Shown: positions 1 to 6,340 of the stretch, piece after piece
Layout: each line of letters begins with the position of its first letter
Position numbering within the stretch: the stretch's first letter is position 1
Source of the DNA: Lichenicoccus sp964235615
GTDB lineage: Bacteria > Pseudomonadota > Alphaproteobacteria > Acetobacterales > Acetobacteraceae
Length of the DNA stretch: 6,625 nt
Assembly: GCA_964235615.1 (NCBI GenBank)
Contig: CAXSEE010000220.1
Span: forward strand, 1 to 6,625
Direction: 5' to 3'
Program-made: the position numbers and the translations under genes
Notes under the pieces: generated by a model
What the model was told of the DNA's origin: nothing
Databases searched by the model: none
The model's input: only the letters and a program-made list of their open reading frames with translations

Positions 1-490
1 ACGTCATCGGCACGGCCTGTTGCAGGTTGGAGCGCCCGGCCATCGGCGTGGTGCGGTGCTCGCGCGCCAGCTTCGCCGTTGCCGCAATGGCACGATCCAG
101 CTCGCGGCCGATGATGTCGAACGATGCCTTGATCTGCAGGATCGTCGCACTGTCGGTGATGTCCTGCGTGGTGGCGCCCCAGTGGCAGTATTTGCCGGCG
201 TCGCCCTGGCACAGATGGGCGATCTGGTGGACGAGCCCGAGCACCGGATAGCCGATGTTCAGCGTCTCCTCCGCGTAGCGCTCGAAGTCGATGTTCTCGA
301 CCTTGCAGACCCGGGTGATCTCTGCCGCGGCCTCCTCGGAGATGATGCCGAGCGACGCCTGGGCGCGGGCCAGGGCAGCTTCCCAGTCGAGATACTTCTG
401 GGTGCGGAACTCGTCCGACCAGACTTCGCGCATTTCGGCGCTGCCGAAGACGTTACGGAAGATAAGGCTGTCGATGGCGCTGGTGGGCAT
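1..490 (-). CDS. Class II fumarase/aspartase-superfamily lyase, 3-carboxymuconate cycloisomerase-like (N-terminal part)
   Basis: The reverse strand from the ATG at 490-488 reads 163 codons to the window edge without a stop, so the C-terminal two thirds are missing. The start has a good ribosome site, AAGGA at 503-499, 8 bases upstream. Residues 103-115 read HWGATTQDITDSA, the conserved block shared by adenylosuccinate lyase and 3-carboxy-cis,cis-muconate cycloisomerase (PcaB). Residues 150-163 read MAGRSNLQQAVPMT, matching the next conserved block (GRT-x-LQ-x-A-x-P-x-T). Adenylosuccinate lyases carry a catalytic His inside this block; here the position is Asn155. PcaB-type cycloisomerases also lack that His (from memory, usually Trp), so the protein sits nearer the cycloisomerase branch. 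Family members add or eliminate across a C=C bond of a dicarboxylate in the cytoplasm as homotetramers. The cluster suggests a ring-cleavage product as substrate, which is inference. The family is secure; the exact reaction is not. Confidence 0.85.
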   Translation of the reverse strand, partial: MPTSAIDSLIFRNVFGSAEMREVWSDEFRTQKYLDWEAALARAQASLGIISEEAAAEITRVCKVENIDFERYAEETLNIGYPVLGLVHQIAHLCQGDAGKYCHWGATTQDITDSATILQIKASFDIIGRELDRAIAATAKLAREHRTTPMAGRSNLQQAVPMT

Positions 491-875
491 TGCTACGATC
501 CTTCATGGCGATTGCGCGATTTCCCGCGCGATGCGGTTGCCTTGCAGCCCGGCCAGGGTGACGGGGACCGGATCGGCGTGGCTGTGATTGTGCTTCGGGC
601 GCGTATTTCTTCTCGAAGGCGTCTTGATCTTACCGACGGCCTCGTCGGCGGAGACGACCTGCCTGCCTTGCATGTGGCCGCAGCGCTTCGGCGCCAACCG
701 CATAGGCGGGTGTTGCCGTGCGAACCAGTTCGCGCAGCCTGCCCTGGCGGCTCTGCCGACGCGAAAGAAGGTCTGAGATGACAGCTTCTCAGGATTTGTG
801 AAAGAGGGCTGGGCGCTGCATCGGGCTACCTCGTCCTTGGAGTGGAAGAAGCAGCCCACGCAACCGGATCAGGCC
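491..875. other. Gene-poor gap, possibly holding a decayed CoA-transferase-like fragment
   Basis: No convincing intact gene lies between the lyase and the SRPBCC gene. A 118-codon minus-strand frame (859-503) is open, but most of it resembles no protein I know and its ATG has no ribosome site. One stretch inside it, from an internal ATG at 692-690, reads MQGRQVVSADEAVGKIK. This resembles the N-terminus of subunit A of 3-oxoacid CoA-transferases (typically KVVSADEAV followed by a short segment and a Gly-rich loop), but the expected Gly-rich CoA-binding loop does not follow. Just downstream a different frame reads DAFEKKYA, which would need an indel to join. I therefore read this as a possible gene relic, weakly supported. 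Chance resemblance is a real alternative. I saw no terminator hairpin or tRNA here. Confidence 0.3.
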
Positions 876-1295
876 TCAGCCCATCGCCGGCTGGGATGCG
901 CCGGTCTCGGCATAGGTCTTCAGCCGCCCCATGAGGATGCCCCAGAGCGTGTTGCAGGTATCGAAGGCTCCATGCCCATCGGGCCAGGCGTCATGGTCGC
1001 ACTCGACGATGGTCGTTTGACCGTCACCCTTGAGACGGAAGGCGACGTGAGTTCCGGCGGCAGCACCCGGCCCTTCGACGCATTCCCAGCGGCTGATCGT
1101 GTCCGGCTTCAGCTCGGTGAATTTCCAGCTGAAGCTGTCTCGGCCCTCATGGCGGAACACCGCCGTCTTGCCAGGCGCCACTTCGCCTTCGATGTCCGGC
1201 GTGAACCAGGCCTTCAGACCATTTGCGGTAGCCACCGCCTGGTAGACTTGAGCCGGTTCCGCCTTGATTCGGATGCGGTGCGATGTCTTCGTCAT
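876..1295 (-). CDS. SRPBCC/AHSA1-like domain protein
   Basis: This encodes 139 residues, a single-domain length. The start at 1295 is chosen over an in-frame upstream ATG (1400) because GGAG at 1307-1304 lies 8 bases ahead and the domain begins right there (TSHRIRIKAEPAQVYQAVA). The order is typical of the START/SRPBCC fold in its AHSA1-like branch: a first strand RIRI near 7-10, a helix with AVATANGLKAWFTP near 20-33, then the strand block KTAVFRHE, SFSWKFTEL and TISRWECVEG, a further pair of strands, and a long C-terminal helix around residues 108-131. Such proteins form a hydrophobic pocket that binds small ligands; many have no known reaction. Its ATG overlaps the UbiX stop by 4 bases (ATGA), so it is probably translated from the same message. 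A role in binding or turning over an intermediate is plausible but inferred. Confidence 0.82.
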   Translation of the reverse strand: MTKTSHRIRIKAEPAQVYQAVATANGLKAWFTPDIEGEVAPGKTAVFRHEGRDSFSWKFTELKPDTISRWECVEGPGAAAGTHVAFRLKGDGQTTIVECDHDAWPDGHGAFDTCNTLWGILMGRLKTYAETGASQPAMG

Positions 1296-1954
1296 TTGGC
1301 AATCTCCAAGATAGGGTTTCTGACTGTGGTACCGCCCGCCAACGATGGGGGCGGCGCCGGAGCTGTATCCCGGTGGCTCCGTGTGGCCGGCCCTTGCCAT
1401 CGGGGGAACAGGTCGGCGTCCAGCTCGATGTCGAGCATGTCGAGTGCGCGGTTGACGGTCTGGTCGACCACCTCCTGCAGCGTCGTCGGACGGTGATAGA
1501 AGGCCGGCATGGGCGGCATGACGATCGCGCCGATCTCGGCGACCTGCACGAGCAAGCGCAGGTGGCCGAGATGCAGCGGTGTCTCACGCACCAGCAGCAC
1601 CAGGCGGCGGCGTTCCTTCAGGATCACGTCGGCGGCGCGCAGCAGCAGGTTGTCCGAGAACGACGTCGCGATGCCCGACACCGTCTTCATCGAGCACGGT
1701 GCGATGATCATGCCGGATGGGCGGAAGGAACCCGACGAGATCGCAGCCGCGATGTCGCTGGACCGGTAGCAGCGGTCAGCCAGCGCCTCGACATACTCGA
1801 CGGTGTAGTCCGTCTCCAGGATGAGCGTGCGCCGCGCTGCCGGGCTGAGGACCAGATGCGTCTCGACATCCGGCACGCCACGCAACACCTCGAGCAGGCG
1901 GACGCCATACACCGACCCGCTCGCGCCGGAGATGCCGATGATGATGCGCCTCAT
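1292..1954 (-). CDS. ubiX: UbiX-family flavin prenyltransferase
   Basis: UbiX transfers a dimethylallyl group to reduced FMN, making the prenylated FMN (prFMN) that UbiD decarboxylases need. The 220-residue product starts MRRIIIGISGASGSVYG, with the GASG FMN-binding loop at 10-13. It also has PCSMKT at 86-91, RETPLHLGHL at 123-132, PPMPAFYHRP at 147-156 and the closing helix VDQTVNRALDMLDIE, all hallmarks of UbiX. The start at 1954 is preferred over a longer frame to 2083 because the family begins exactly there and GGAG (1965-1962) lies 7 bases upstream. Canonical UbiX ends near the RWQG at 185-188; about 32 more residues follow, rich in Pro, Ala, Thr and Arg. It overlaps both the VOC gene upstream and the SRPBCC gene downstream by 4 bases. 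A UbiX in the operon fits cofactor supply to the UbiD at 3424-5019. Confidence 0.95.
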   Translation of the reverse strand: MRRIIIGISGASGSVYGVRLLEVLRGVPDVETHLVLSPAARRTLILETDYTVEYVEALADRCYRSSDIAAAISSGSFRPSGMIIAPCSMKTVSGIATSFSDNLLLRAADVILKERRRLVLLVRETPLHLGHLRLLVQVAEIGAIVMPPMPAFYHRPTTLQEVVDQTVNRALDMLDIELDADLFPRWQGPATRSHRDTAPAPPPSLAGGTTVRNPILEIAK

Positions 1955-2328
1955 CGCGGCTCTCCGTCGCTGCCGGTCCATTGCAGGAACGTCACCGCCA
2001 CGCCGTCGGGATCGCGGATCTGGAACAGTTTGGCACCCCATGAGGTCTCGGCCGGGACCGGTGTGTCGATGGCGATCCGGCACCGGACAGCGTCGATGTC
2101 GTCGACTTCGACAACGACGTGTATGCGGTCGCCGGGCGTGCCGAGCTGCAAGGGAGTTCGTTCCCGCCGGTTGTCCAGCACTTCGAGGCGGAGGCCGCCC
2201 GAGAGGTCGAAGCGCCGGCCGCGTCCCGTCGCGCGATCCCAGGCGGAGACGACGGGGAAGCCCAGCAGCTCGCCGTAGAACTGCGCCACCTCGTCGAAAG
2301 CGTCTGTCGCAAGTGCGATGTAACTCAT
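1951..2328 (-). CDS. VOC (glyoxalase/bleomycin-resistance fold) protein
   Basis: This 125-residue protein has the size of one VOC protein, i.e. two beta-alpha-beta-beta-beta units. Visible hallmarks are DEVAQFYGELLGFPVV at 12-27, which matches the usual helix before the FY and LGF motif. A strand with GLRLEVLD (45-52), IHVVVEVDDID (69-79) and the closing LFQIRDPDGVAVTFLQ (101-116) follow. In metal-dependent members the ligands come from four strands. Here E49 and H70 could serve, but strand 1 (SYIALAT) has no His, Glu or Gln, and the last position is Thr113 where Glu is usual. It may therefore bind a ligand without a canonical metal site. The start at 2328 overlaps the LLM stop (ATGA) and has no clear ribosome site, so translation probably depends on reinitiation after the LLM gene. 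The reaction is unknown. Confidence 0.85.
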   Translation of the reverse strand: MSYIALATDAFDEVAQFYGELLGFPVVSAWDRATGRGRRFDLSGGLRLEVLDNRRERTPLQLGTPGDRIHVVVEVDDIDAVRCRIAIDTPVPAETSWGAKLFQIRDPDGVAVTFLQWTGSDGEPR

Positions 2329-3416
2329 GCGGCCAGGCTCAGGCCGTTGCAGCGAGGCAGCACGTCTTGGGCCAGCAGCGACAGGCTGCGTCGCCAGGCC
2401 GCGCGTTCCCCGGTGGCGTCGTATGATGTCGCGAGCAGCACGCCGAAGCCGCCGCTCGCCTCCTGGAGCTCGTCCAGCTTGCGAGCGACGGTACTGGGCG
2501 AGCCGACGATCCACAAATGTTGCGCCAGGTAGTCGAGGCTGATCGCCTCGTCCGGCATCCCTGCGTCGGCTTTCAACATCGGGCCGAGCCCCAGCTTGAG
2601 GTAGAGCGGCAGCAGGAACTCGCGCCAGCTACGGCCCATGATGCCGCCCGTCGCCAGGGCGTGCGCTTCCGCGTCGGTGGGAGCCACATACACGTCGCGG
2701 ATGATGCGCCAGTCCGCCCGGTCCGCGTTCCGGCCTGCCCCGACGGCACCCTCCATCACCGTGTCCCAATGCGCCGCGACCGACGCGGGATCGGGGCTGA
2801 TGCCGAAGCTGACCGGGATATAGCCCTTCGCGCCGGCCAGGCGGTGGTTGGCCGAGCCTGCCGTCATGCCGGCAATCGCGATCGGCGGGTGCGGCGCCTG
2901 GAACGGACGCAAATGGAAGCCCAGCGTGTCGAGCAGCGCGTGCGGCTTGCGGGTGGACCAGAACTCGCCGGTGAAGTCCCGCGGACCCTCCGTCCAGAGG
3001 CTGGTGATGATGTCCAGCGCCTCGAACGTCATGCGCCGGTTGGTGCCGCCGGCCGGGTCCAGCCCGAACAGGTCATGGTCGCTCGGCAGGGCGCTGACGC
3101 CCACGCCCAGCATGTAACGCCCACGCGCCATGTGGTCGAGGTAGGCGGCGCGGTGGGCCAGCTCGACCGGCTGGTGGTAGGGCAGCAGGTGGCCGAGCGT
3201 GCCGAGCCGGATATGCCTGGTCCGGCTGAGTGCGGCGGCGATCAGCAGGTCCGGCGCCGGGCACGGCTCCCAGGCGGCGGTGAAGTGCTCGCCGATCCAG
3301 GCCTCCTGGAAGCCGAGCGCGTCGAGCGCCTCGATCTCCTCGAGATCCCAGTCCTGCCCGCCGGAGATGCTTCGCTCCGGCGGGTGGGTCGGCATGAGAA
3401 ACGCGCCGAGTTTCAT
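2325..3416 (-). CDS. LLM-class (luciferase-like) flavin-dependent oxidoreductase
   Basis: This 363-residue protein has the normal length for bacterial luciferase-like monooxygenases with a TIM-barrel fold. Visible features are the N-terminal MKLGAFLMPTH, GFQEAWIGEHF at 35-45 (the conserved E-H pair near the flavin), RHIRLGTLGHLLPYHQPVELA at 67-87, and RGRYMLGVGVSALPSD at 98-113. Further on come TFEALDIITSLW, HPPIAIAGMT at 176-185, and IVGSPSTVARKLDELQEASGGFGVLL at 303-328. Family members use reduced FMN or F420; a proteobacterial context points to FMNH2, supplied by a separate reductase not in this window. They oxygenate substrates, sometimes opening rings. The start at 3416 has GAGG (3425-3422) 5 bases upstream, overlapping the UbiD stop 7 bases away. 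Its stop overlaps the VOC start. The substrate is not predictable, but its place beside UbiD suggests it acts just before or after decarboxylation. Confidence 0.92.
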   Translation of the reverse strand: MKLGAFLMPTHPPERSISGGQDWDLEEIEALDALGFQEAWIGEHFTAAWEPCPAPDLLIAAALSRTRHIRLGTLGHLLPYHQPVELAHRAAYLDHMARGRYMLGVGVSALPSDHDLFGLDPAGGTNRRMTFEALDIITSLWTEGPRDFTGEFWSTRKPHALLDTLGFHLRPFQAPHPPIAIAGMTAGSANHRLAGAKGYIPVSFGISPDPASVAAHWDTVMEGAVGAGRNADRADWRIIRDVYVAPTDAEAHALATGGIMGRSWREFLLPLYLKLGLGPMLKADAGMPDEAISLDYLAQHLWIVGSPSTVARKLDELQEASGGFGVLLATSYDATGERAAWRRSLSLLAQDVLPRCNGLSLAA

Positions 3417-3423
3417 GGCTGCC

Positions 3424-5019
3424 TCACGCCTTCGAATCGTTGACGAAGTCGCTGTCCGAGAAGGTGTAGGGATAGTCCGGCCGCTGGTCCGCGACGCGCC
3501 CCAGCTTGGGCCGCAACTGGCCGAAGGCGCGGTAGACGACCGGATACGGCTGGGCCGCGAACTCGCTGATGATCTCGTGCCAGTTGCGCGGCTTTTCGCG
3601 AAGCATCGCCGTCATCTTCTCTACCACCTCGGCCTCGGTCATCGGCTCGGTGTTCTTGCTGACGTCGAGCGGCTCGGAGACCACCGCGGCAGCGTAGGAG
3701 AACACATCGACGCCCTTGGCCACCGGGATGGTGCAGTCGAACCCGGCCTTGAATACGCTGACGGGCGGGGCGTCCGTCCCCAGGCTCGGATCGAGCGGCA
3801 GCATGTTCATGCCGGGCAGGATCATGATCCCCTTCTCGGGATTGAACCGCCAGGCCTGCGCCCACATCACGCGCTCGGGGTTGTAGATGTCGACGTCCTC
3901 GTCGAACACGTAGGCGACCTTGGGCATCCACTGCCGGGTGCCCGACAGCATGATCGCCAGCGCCTGCTTGGCATCGCCGCCGGACTTGCACTTGATCTGG
4001 GCGTAGCCGATGTTCGAGCAGCCGCCGGGCGGCAGATAGACGTTCTTGACCAGGATGCCGGCACGCTGCAGGGCAAGATAGAGATCGCCCTCGATCGCCG
4101 GCTGGAACGCCGACATGTCGGTGCGTCCGGGATGCAGGCCGCCGATGGTCGCATACTGGTAGATCGCGTCCTTGCGATGCGTGATGCAGTCGACGACGAA
4201 GCGGTTGTTCTTCGGCAGGCCGCCGCCATAGGTCCCGGTGTATTCGCCGTAGGGACCCTCGTCATGCACCCAGCCTTCGGACGTGATGACCCGGCCCTCG
4301 ATGACGATCTCGGCGTTGGCCGGGATGGTGAGATCGCTGGTCTCGCACTTCACCAGCTTGGCCGGATGCTCGTAGAAGCCGCCCATCACGTCCCAATCGT
4401 CCGTGTTGGGCCAGCTCACCATCGAGGCGATCTTGTCCAGCGTCGGCCCGCCGATCAGCACCGCGATCGGCATGTCCTTACCCTTGTCGCCAAATTGCTC
4501 GGCGGCGATCCGCGCGCGGTGCGTCGCGTTGCGCATGTCGATGTTGAGTTCGTTCTTGGACCGGTACATGAACCGGTAGATACCCTGGTCGATGTCGTTG
4601 GTGGTCGGGTCGCGGCTGACGACGTTGGTGTCGTTGAGGTAGGCCTGGCCGTCCTTGGGATGGTGGTGGAACAGCGGGAACATCGTGAGGTCGATCTCGT
4701 CGCCCCTGATGATCACTTCCTTGCAAGGCGCTGTCTCGACCATCTCGGGCTTGAAGCGCAACTCCGAGCGCCGGGCAATTTCCAGCCCGACCTTGGTCTC
4801 GTCGCAATCGAGCGAGAGGGCATACATCGACCGGACGCCATAGGCATTGGCGAGGAAGGGGAACTTGCAGTCCTTGACATGCTCGACCAGGATCGCCGTG
4901 TCGGGATTTGCCTCCATGAGTGCGGGCAACTCGTCGACCCGCTTCTCTTCCTTGATCCGTGTCAGGAGCTGAGCTTTATCCAGCGCTTCTACAAACTCGG
5001 CGAGACTTTTCTGAGGCAT
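3424..5019 (-). CDS. UbiD-family prFMN-dependent decarboxylase
   Basis: UbiD enzymes reversibly decarboxylate aromatic, heteroaromatic or alpha,beta-unsaturated acids using prenylated FMN and a divalent metal plus potassium. The 531 residues show the diagnostic block DEGPYGEYTG at 253-262, holding the catalytic Glu pair (E254 and E259, spaced as in fungal Fdc1). GIYRFMYRSKNELNI at 146-160 carries the presumed catalytic Arg149; H167 and E217 are candidates for metal ligands. KCETSDLTIPANAEIVIEGRV (224-244) is the usual mid-domain strand block. In many homologues an Asn two residues before the GIYR Gly binds metal; here it appears to be Asp144. No signal peptide is seen, so it is cytoplasmic. 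The ATG at 5019 has GGAG (5031-5028) 8 bases upstream. It heads the five-gene overlapping block and shares it with its cofactor maker, UbiX. A catabolic role is much likelier than ubiquinone synthesis, but the substrate is unknown. Confidence 0.95.
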   Translation of the reverse strand: MPQKSLAEFVEALDKAQLLTRIKEEKRVDELPALMEANPDTAILVEHVKDCKFPFLANAYGVRSMYALSLDCDETKVGLEIARRSELRFKPEMVETAPCKEVIIRGDEIDLTMFPLFHHHPKDGQAYLNDTNVVSRDPTTNDIDQGIYRFMYRSKNELNIDMRNATHRARIAAEQFGDKGKDMPIAVLIGGPTLDKIASMVSWPNTDDWDVMGGFYEHPAKLVKCETSDLTIPANAEIVIEGRVITSEGWVHDEGPYGEYTGTYGGGLPKNNRFVVDCITHRKDAIYQYATIGGLHPGRTDMSAFQPAIEGDLYLALQRAGILVKNVYLPPGGCSNIGYAQIKCKSGGDAKQALAIMLSGTRQWMPKVAYVFDEDVDIYNPERVMWAQAWRFNPEKGIMILPGMNMLPLDPSLGTDAPPVSVFKAGFDCTIPVAKGVDVFSYAAAVVSEPLDVSKNTEPMTEAEVVEKMTAMLREKPRNWHEIISEFAAQPYPVVYRAFGQLRPKLGRVADQRPDYPYTFSDSDFVNDSKA

Positions 5020-5049
5020 TTATCAATCTCCGTGTTACAGGAAAAAATA

Positions 5050-5095
5050 CAAGCTAGCAGCAATTAATTGCTGAGCCGCACTCACGTTCAGCTTG
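5050..5095 (-). terminator. Nested inverted repeat with T-tract between the PrpF-like gene and UbiD (weak terminator, attenuator or processing site)
   Basis: On the minus strand CAAGCT (5095-5090, reaching into the stop codon of the PrpF-like gene) can pair with AGCTTG (5055-5050). An inner palindrome at 5073-5058 lies between them, and TATTTTTT (5049-5042) follows at once. A T-run just after the outer stem resembles an intrinsic terminator. The stem is only 6 bases, with a large asymmetric internal loop, so termination would be partial at best. It could instead be an RNA-processing or mRNA-stability element that separates expression of the two parts of the operon. Confidence 0.3.
5058..5073. 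repeat. Perfect 16-base palindrome CAGCAATTAATTGCTG
   Basis: The 16 bases read identically on both strands, with symmetry centred between 5065 and 5066. They lie in the 68-base AT-rich gap (5020-5087) upstream of UbiD, 38 bases before its ATG, in an otherwise high-GC region. A dyad of this size upstream of a gene could be an operator for a dimeric regulator, or the stem CAGCAA/TTGCTG with a TTAA loop in RNA. No regulator gene is visible in the window to pair with it. The symmetry is certain; its function is inferred. Confidence 0.5.
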
Positions 5096-6314
5096 CGTGG
5101 AATGTTTCGTTATGCAGGCTTTTCTGGTCAGCCGGCTGCTCGGCCACCATATGCGGCAACCCGCCGGACTCGCGGCACCACGGCAGCCGATCCACGGCTG
5201 CGAAGACCTGCCCGTCCATCAGCCGCCTCGCGGTGCGGATCAAAGCGGCCTGGGTGACCTTGTAGCCGTCACCCTGCTTCTCGATCGCGCCTGACACTTG
5301 CAGCGTGCCGGAGGGATGGCCGATCGTGACGGTACCGGACAGTTCGGTCTTGCCGGCGATCTCGTTCACCAGCGTTCCCGGCAGAAGGGCGGCGATGGCC
5401 GTGCAACTGCTGCCCGTCGCCATGTATGCTTTGTGTACCGCGCCATCAAGGAACGAGAAGGCAAGGAAATCGCACTCACTGGCCTTGTGTTGCTTGTGCG
5501 ACGAGAACTCTTCCCAATCCTGCGGCTCCGCGATCAAGGCGAGGAAGGGCGAAAGGGTGCATTTATATTCGGCGTCCTCCAGGTCGGTCGCGAAGCCGAG
5601 CTTGACGCCGACCGACCTCCTGAACTTCTCGCATTTTGCCATCAACTCCGCATTATCCGAGAGGGCATCCGGATGTTCCGTGCCCTTCAGTCCGAAATCC
5701 GACGCCTTCGCGAAGACGATGTAGTTCGCGAGATCGACGACGGAGAAGGTGACGGTGCCGATGCCTTCGACGTCTATCGTATCCTGAGGGTTGCCGGTCG
5801 GCAGAAGTCCTTTGCCGTGAGTGCCCACCAGTTCATGAAAATCGAGGTAGATCGGCGCTCCGGTCCCTGGCACACCGGAAATCCTCTGGTCGCCCAGCAC
5901 GCATGGCTTTCCATCCTTGGTCTGCACCGTGAGGTAGAGTATCTGGTCAAAGTTCGTCGCATGCGCACGCACCAACGTCTTATCACCAGTTGCCTTGACG
6001 AAGCCTTGCTCGATCGCATAGGGGCCGACTGCCGATGAGATGTTGCCGCAGTTCATATCCTTGCTGACCACGGGACTGTCGACCGACACCTGATAGAAGG
6101 TGTAGTCGACATCGGCTCCCTCGCGCGTGGAGGGGCCAACCACGGCGAACTTGCTCGTCAGCGGGTCAGCGCCGCCAAGTCCATCGATCTGGCGCGTGTC
6201 CGGTGAGCCATAGACTGCCAGTATCCATGCGGTGAAATCTCTCTCGTCCTTGATCGGCACGTCGCGTTGATCGATGAACACCGCTTTGCTGGTGCCGCCG
6301 CGATAGTACGCCAT
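5088..6314 (-). CDS. PrpF-family isomerase, 4-oxalomesaconate tautomerase-like
   Basis: PrpF/GalD proteins have a diaminopimelate-epimerase-like fold and move double bonds in unsaturated di- and tricarboxylates, for example aconitate isomerisation or 4-oxalomesaconate tautomerisation in gallate breakdown. From the ATG, 408 residues show RGGTSKAVF at 5-13, GGADPLTSKFAVVGPS at 47-62, DMNCGNISSAVGPYA at 86-100 (Cys89 is the likely catalytic base), GSSCTAIAALLPG at 301-313, IGHPSG at 331-336 and RTARRLMDGQVF at 360-371. The N-terminus is about 7 residues short of the family. The frame stays open upstream, and residues encoded at 6335-6315 (IEQIATP) align with the usual MxQxxIP start, so translation probably begins at the ATC at 6335-6333. 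The gene follows the PoxB-like gene, with 68 bases to UbiD. It may process the ring-opened acid made by the other enzymes. Family certain; substrate unknown. Confidence 0.93.
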   Translation of the reverse strand: MAYYRGGTSKAVFIDQRDVPIKDERDFTAWILAVYGSPDTRQIDGLGGADPLTSKFAVVGPSTREGADVDYTFYQVSVDSPVVSKDMNCGNISSAVGPYAIEQGFVKATGDKTLVRAHATNFDQILYLTVQTKDGKPCVLGDQRISGVPGTGAPIYLDFHELVGTHGKGLLPTGNPQDTIDVEGIGTVTFSVVDLANYIVFAKASDFGLKGTEHPDALSDNAELMAKCEKFRRSVGVKLGFATDLEDAEYKCTLSPFLALIAEPQDWEEFSSHKQHKASECDFLAFSFLDGAVHKAYMATGSSCTAIAALLPGTLVNEIAGKTELSGTVTIGHPSGTLQVSGAIEKQGDGYKVTQAALIRTARRLMDGQVFAAVDRLPWCRESGGLPHMVAEQPADQKSLHNETFHAS

Positions 6315-6335
6315 GGGTGTCGCTATCTGTTCGAT
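6315..6335 (-). other. Probable N-terminal extension of the PrpF-like protein from an ATC start codon
   Basis: Seven codons (I-E-Q-I-A-T-P) directly precede the ATG in frame. They complete the first strand expected in PrpF proteins, which usually begin M-x-Q-x-x-I-P a fixed distance before RGGTSK. No ATG, GTG or TTG occurs in this frame between here and the stop of the upstream gene at 6407-6405. ATC at 6335-6333 sits 5 bases after AGGAGG, an ideal spacing. Alternatives are a start at the ATG (6314) or a real ATG altered by mutation or sequencing error. Confidence 0.55.
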
Positions 6336-6340
6336 GATTG

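Noticed and set aside
20..781. Plus-strand open frame of 253 codons opposite the lyase and the gap
   Set aside because: It is antisense to the lyase, with an Arg-rich translation that has no recognisable domain. I take it as a shadow frame.
1955..2083. Longer UbiX start at 2083
   Set aside because: The extra 43 residues run inside the VOC gene and are Arg-rich, while the family start and a GGAG site both point to 1954.
1283..2278. Plus-strand open frame of 331 codons opposite UbiX and VOC
   Set aside because: It is antisense to two recognised genes, and its translation is low in information and rich in Arg and His.
2329..2514. Longer VOC start at 2514
   Set aside because: The added 62 residues lie inside the LLM gene and do not resemble a domain; the VOC fold begins at 2328.
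2517..3443. Plus-strand open frame of 308 codons opposite LLM
   Set aside because: It mirrors the LLM gene and shows no motif of its own.
3199..5067. Long plus-strand open frame (622 codons) opposite UbiD and part of LLM
   Set aside because: It is antisense to two clearly recognisable genes. Its translation shows no family motifs and the bias expected of a mirror frame in high-GC coding DNA.
5020..5080. A sigma-70 promoter for UbiD (TTGCTG with a weak -10)
   Set aside because: A TTGCTG is present, but the best -10 candidates (CTGTAA or TGTATT) match poorly or are badly spaced, so I do not call a promoter.
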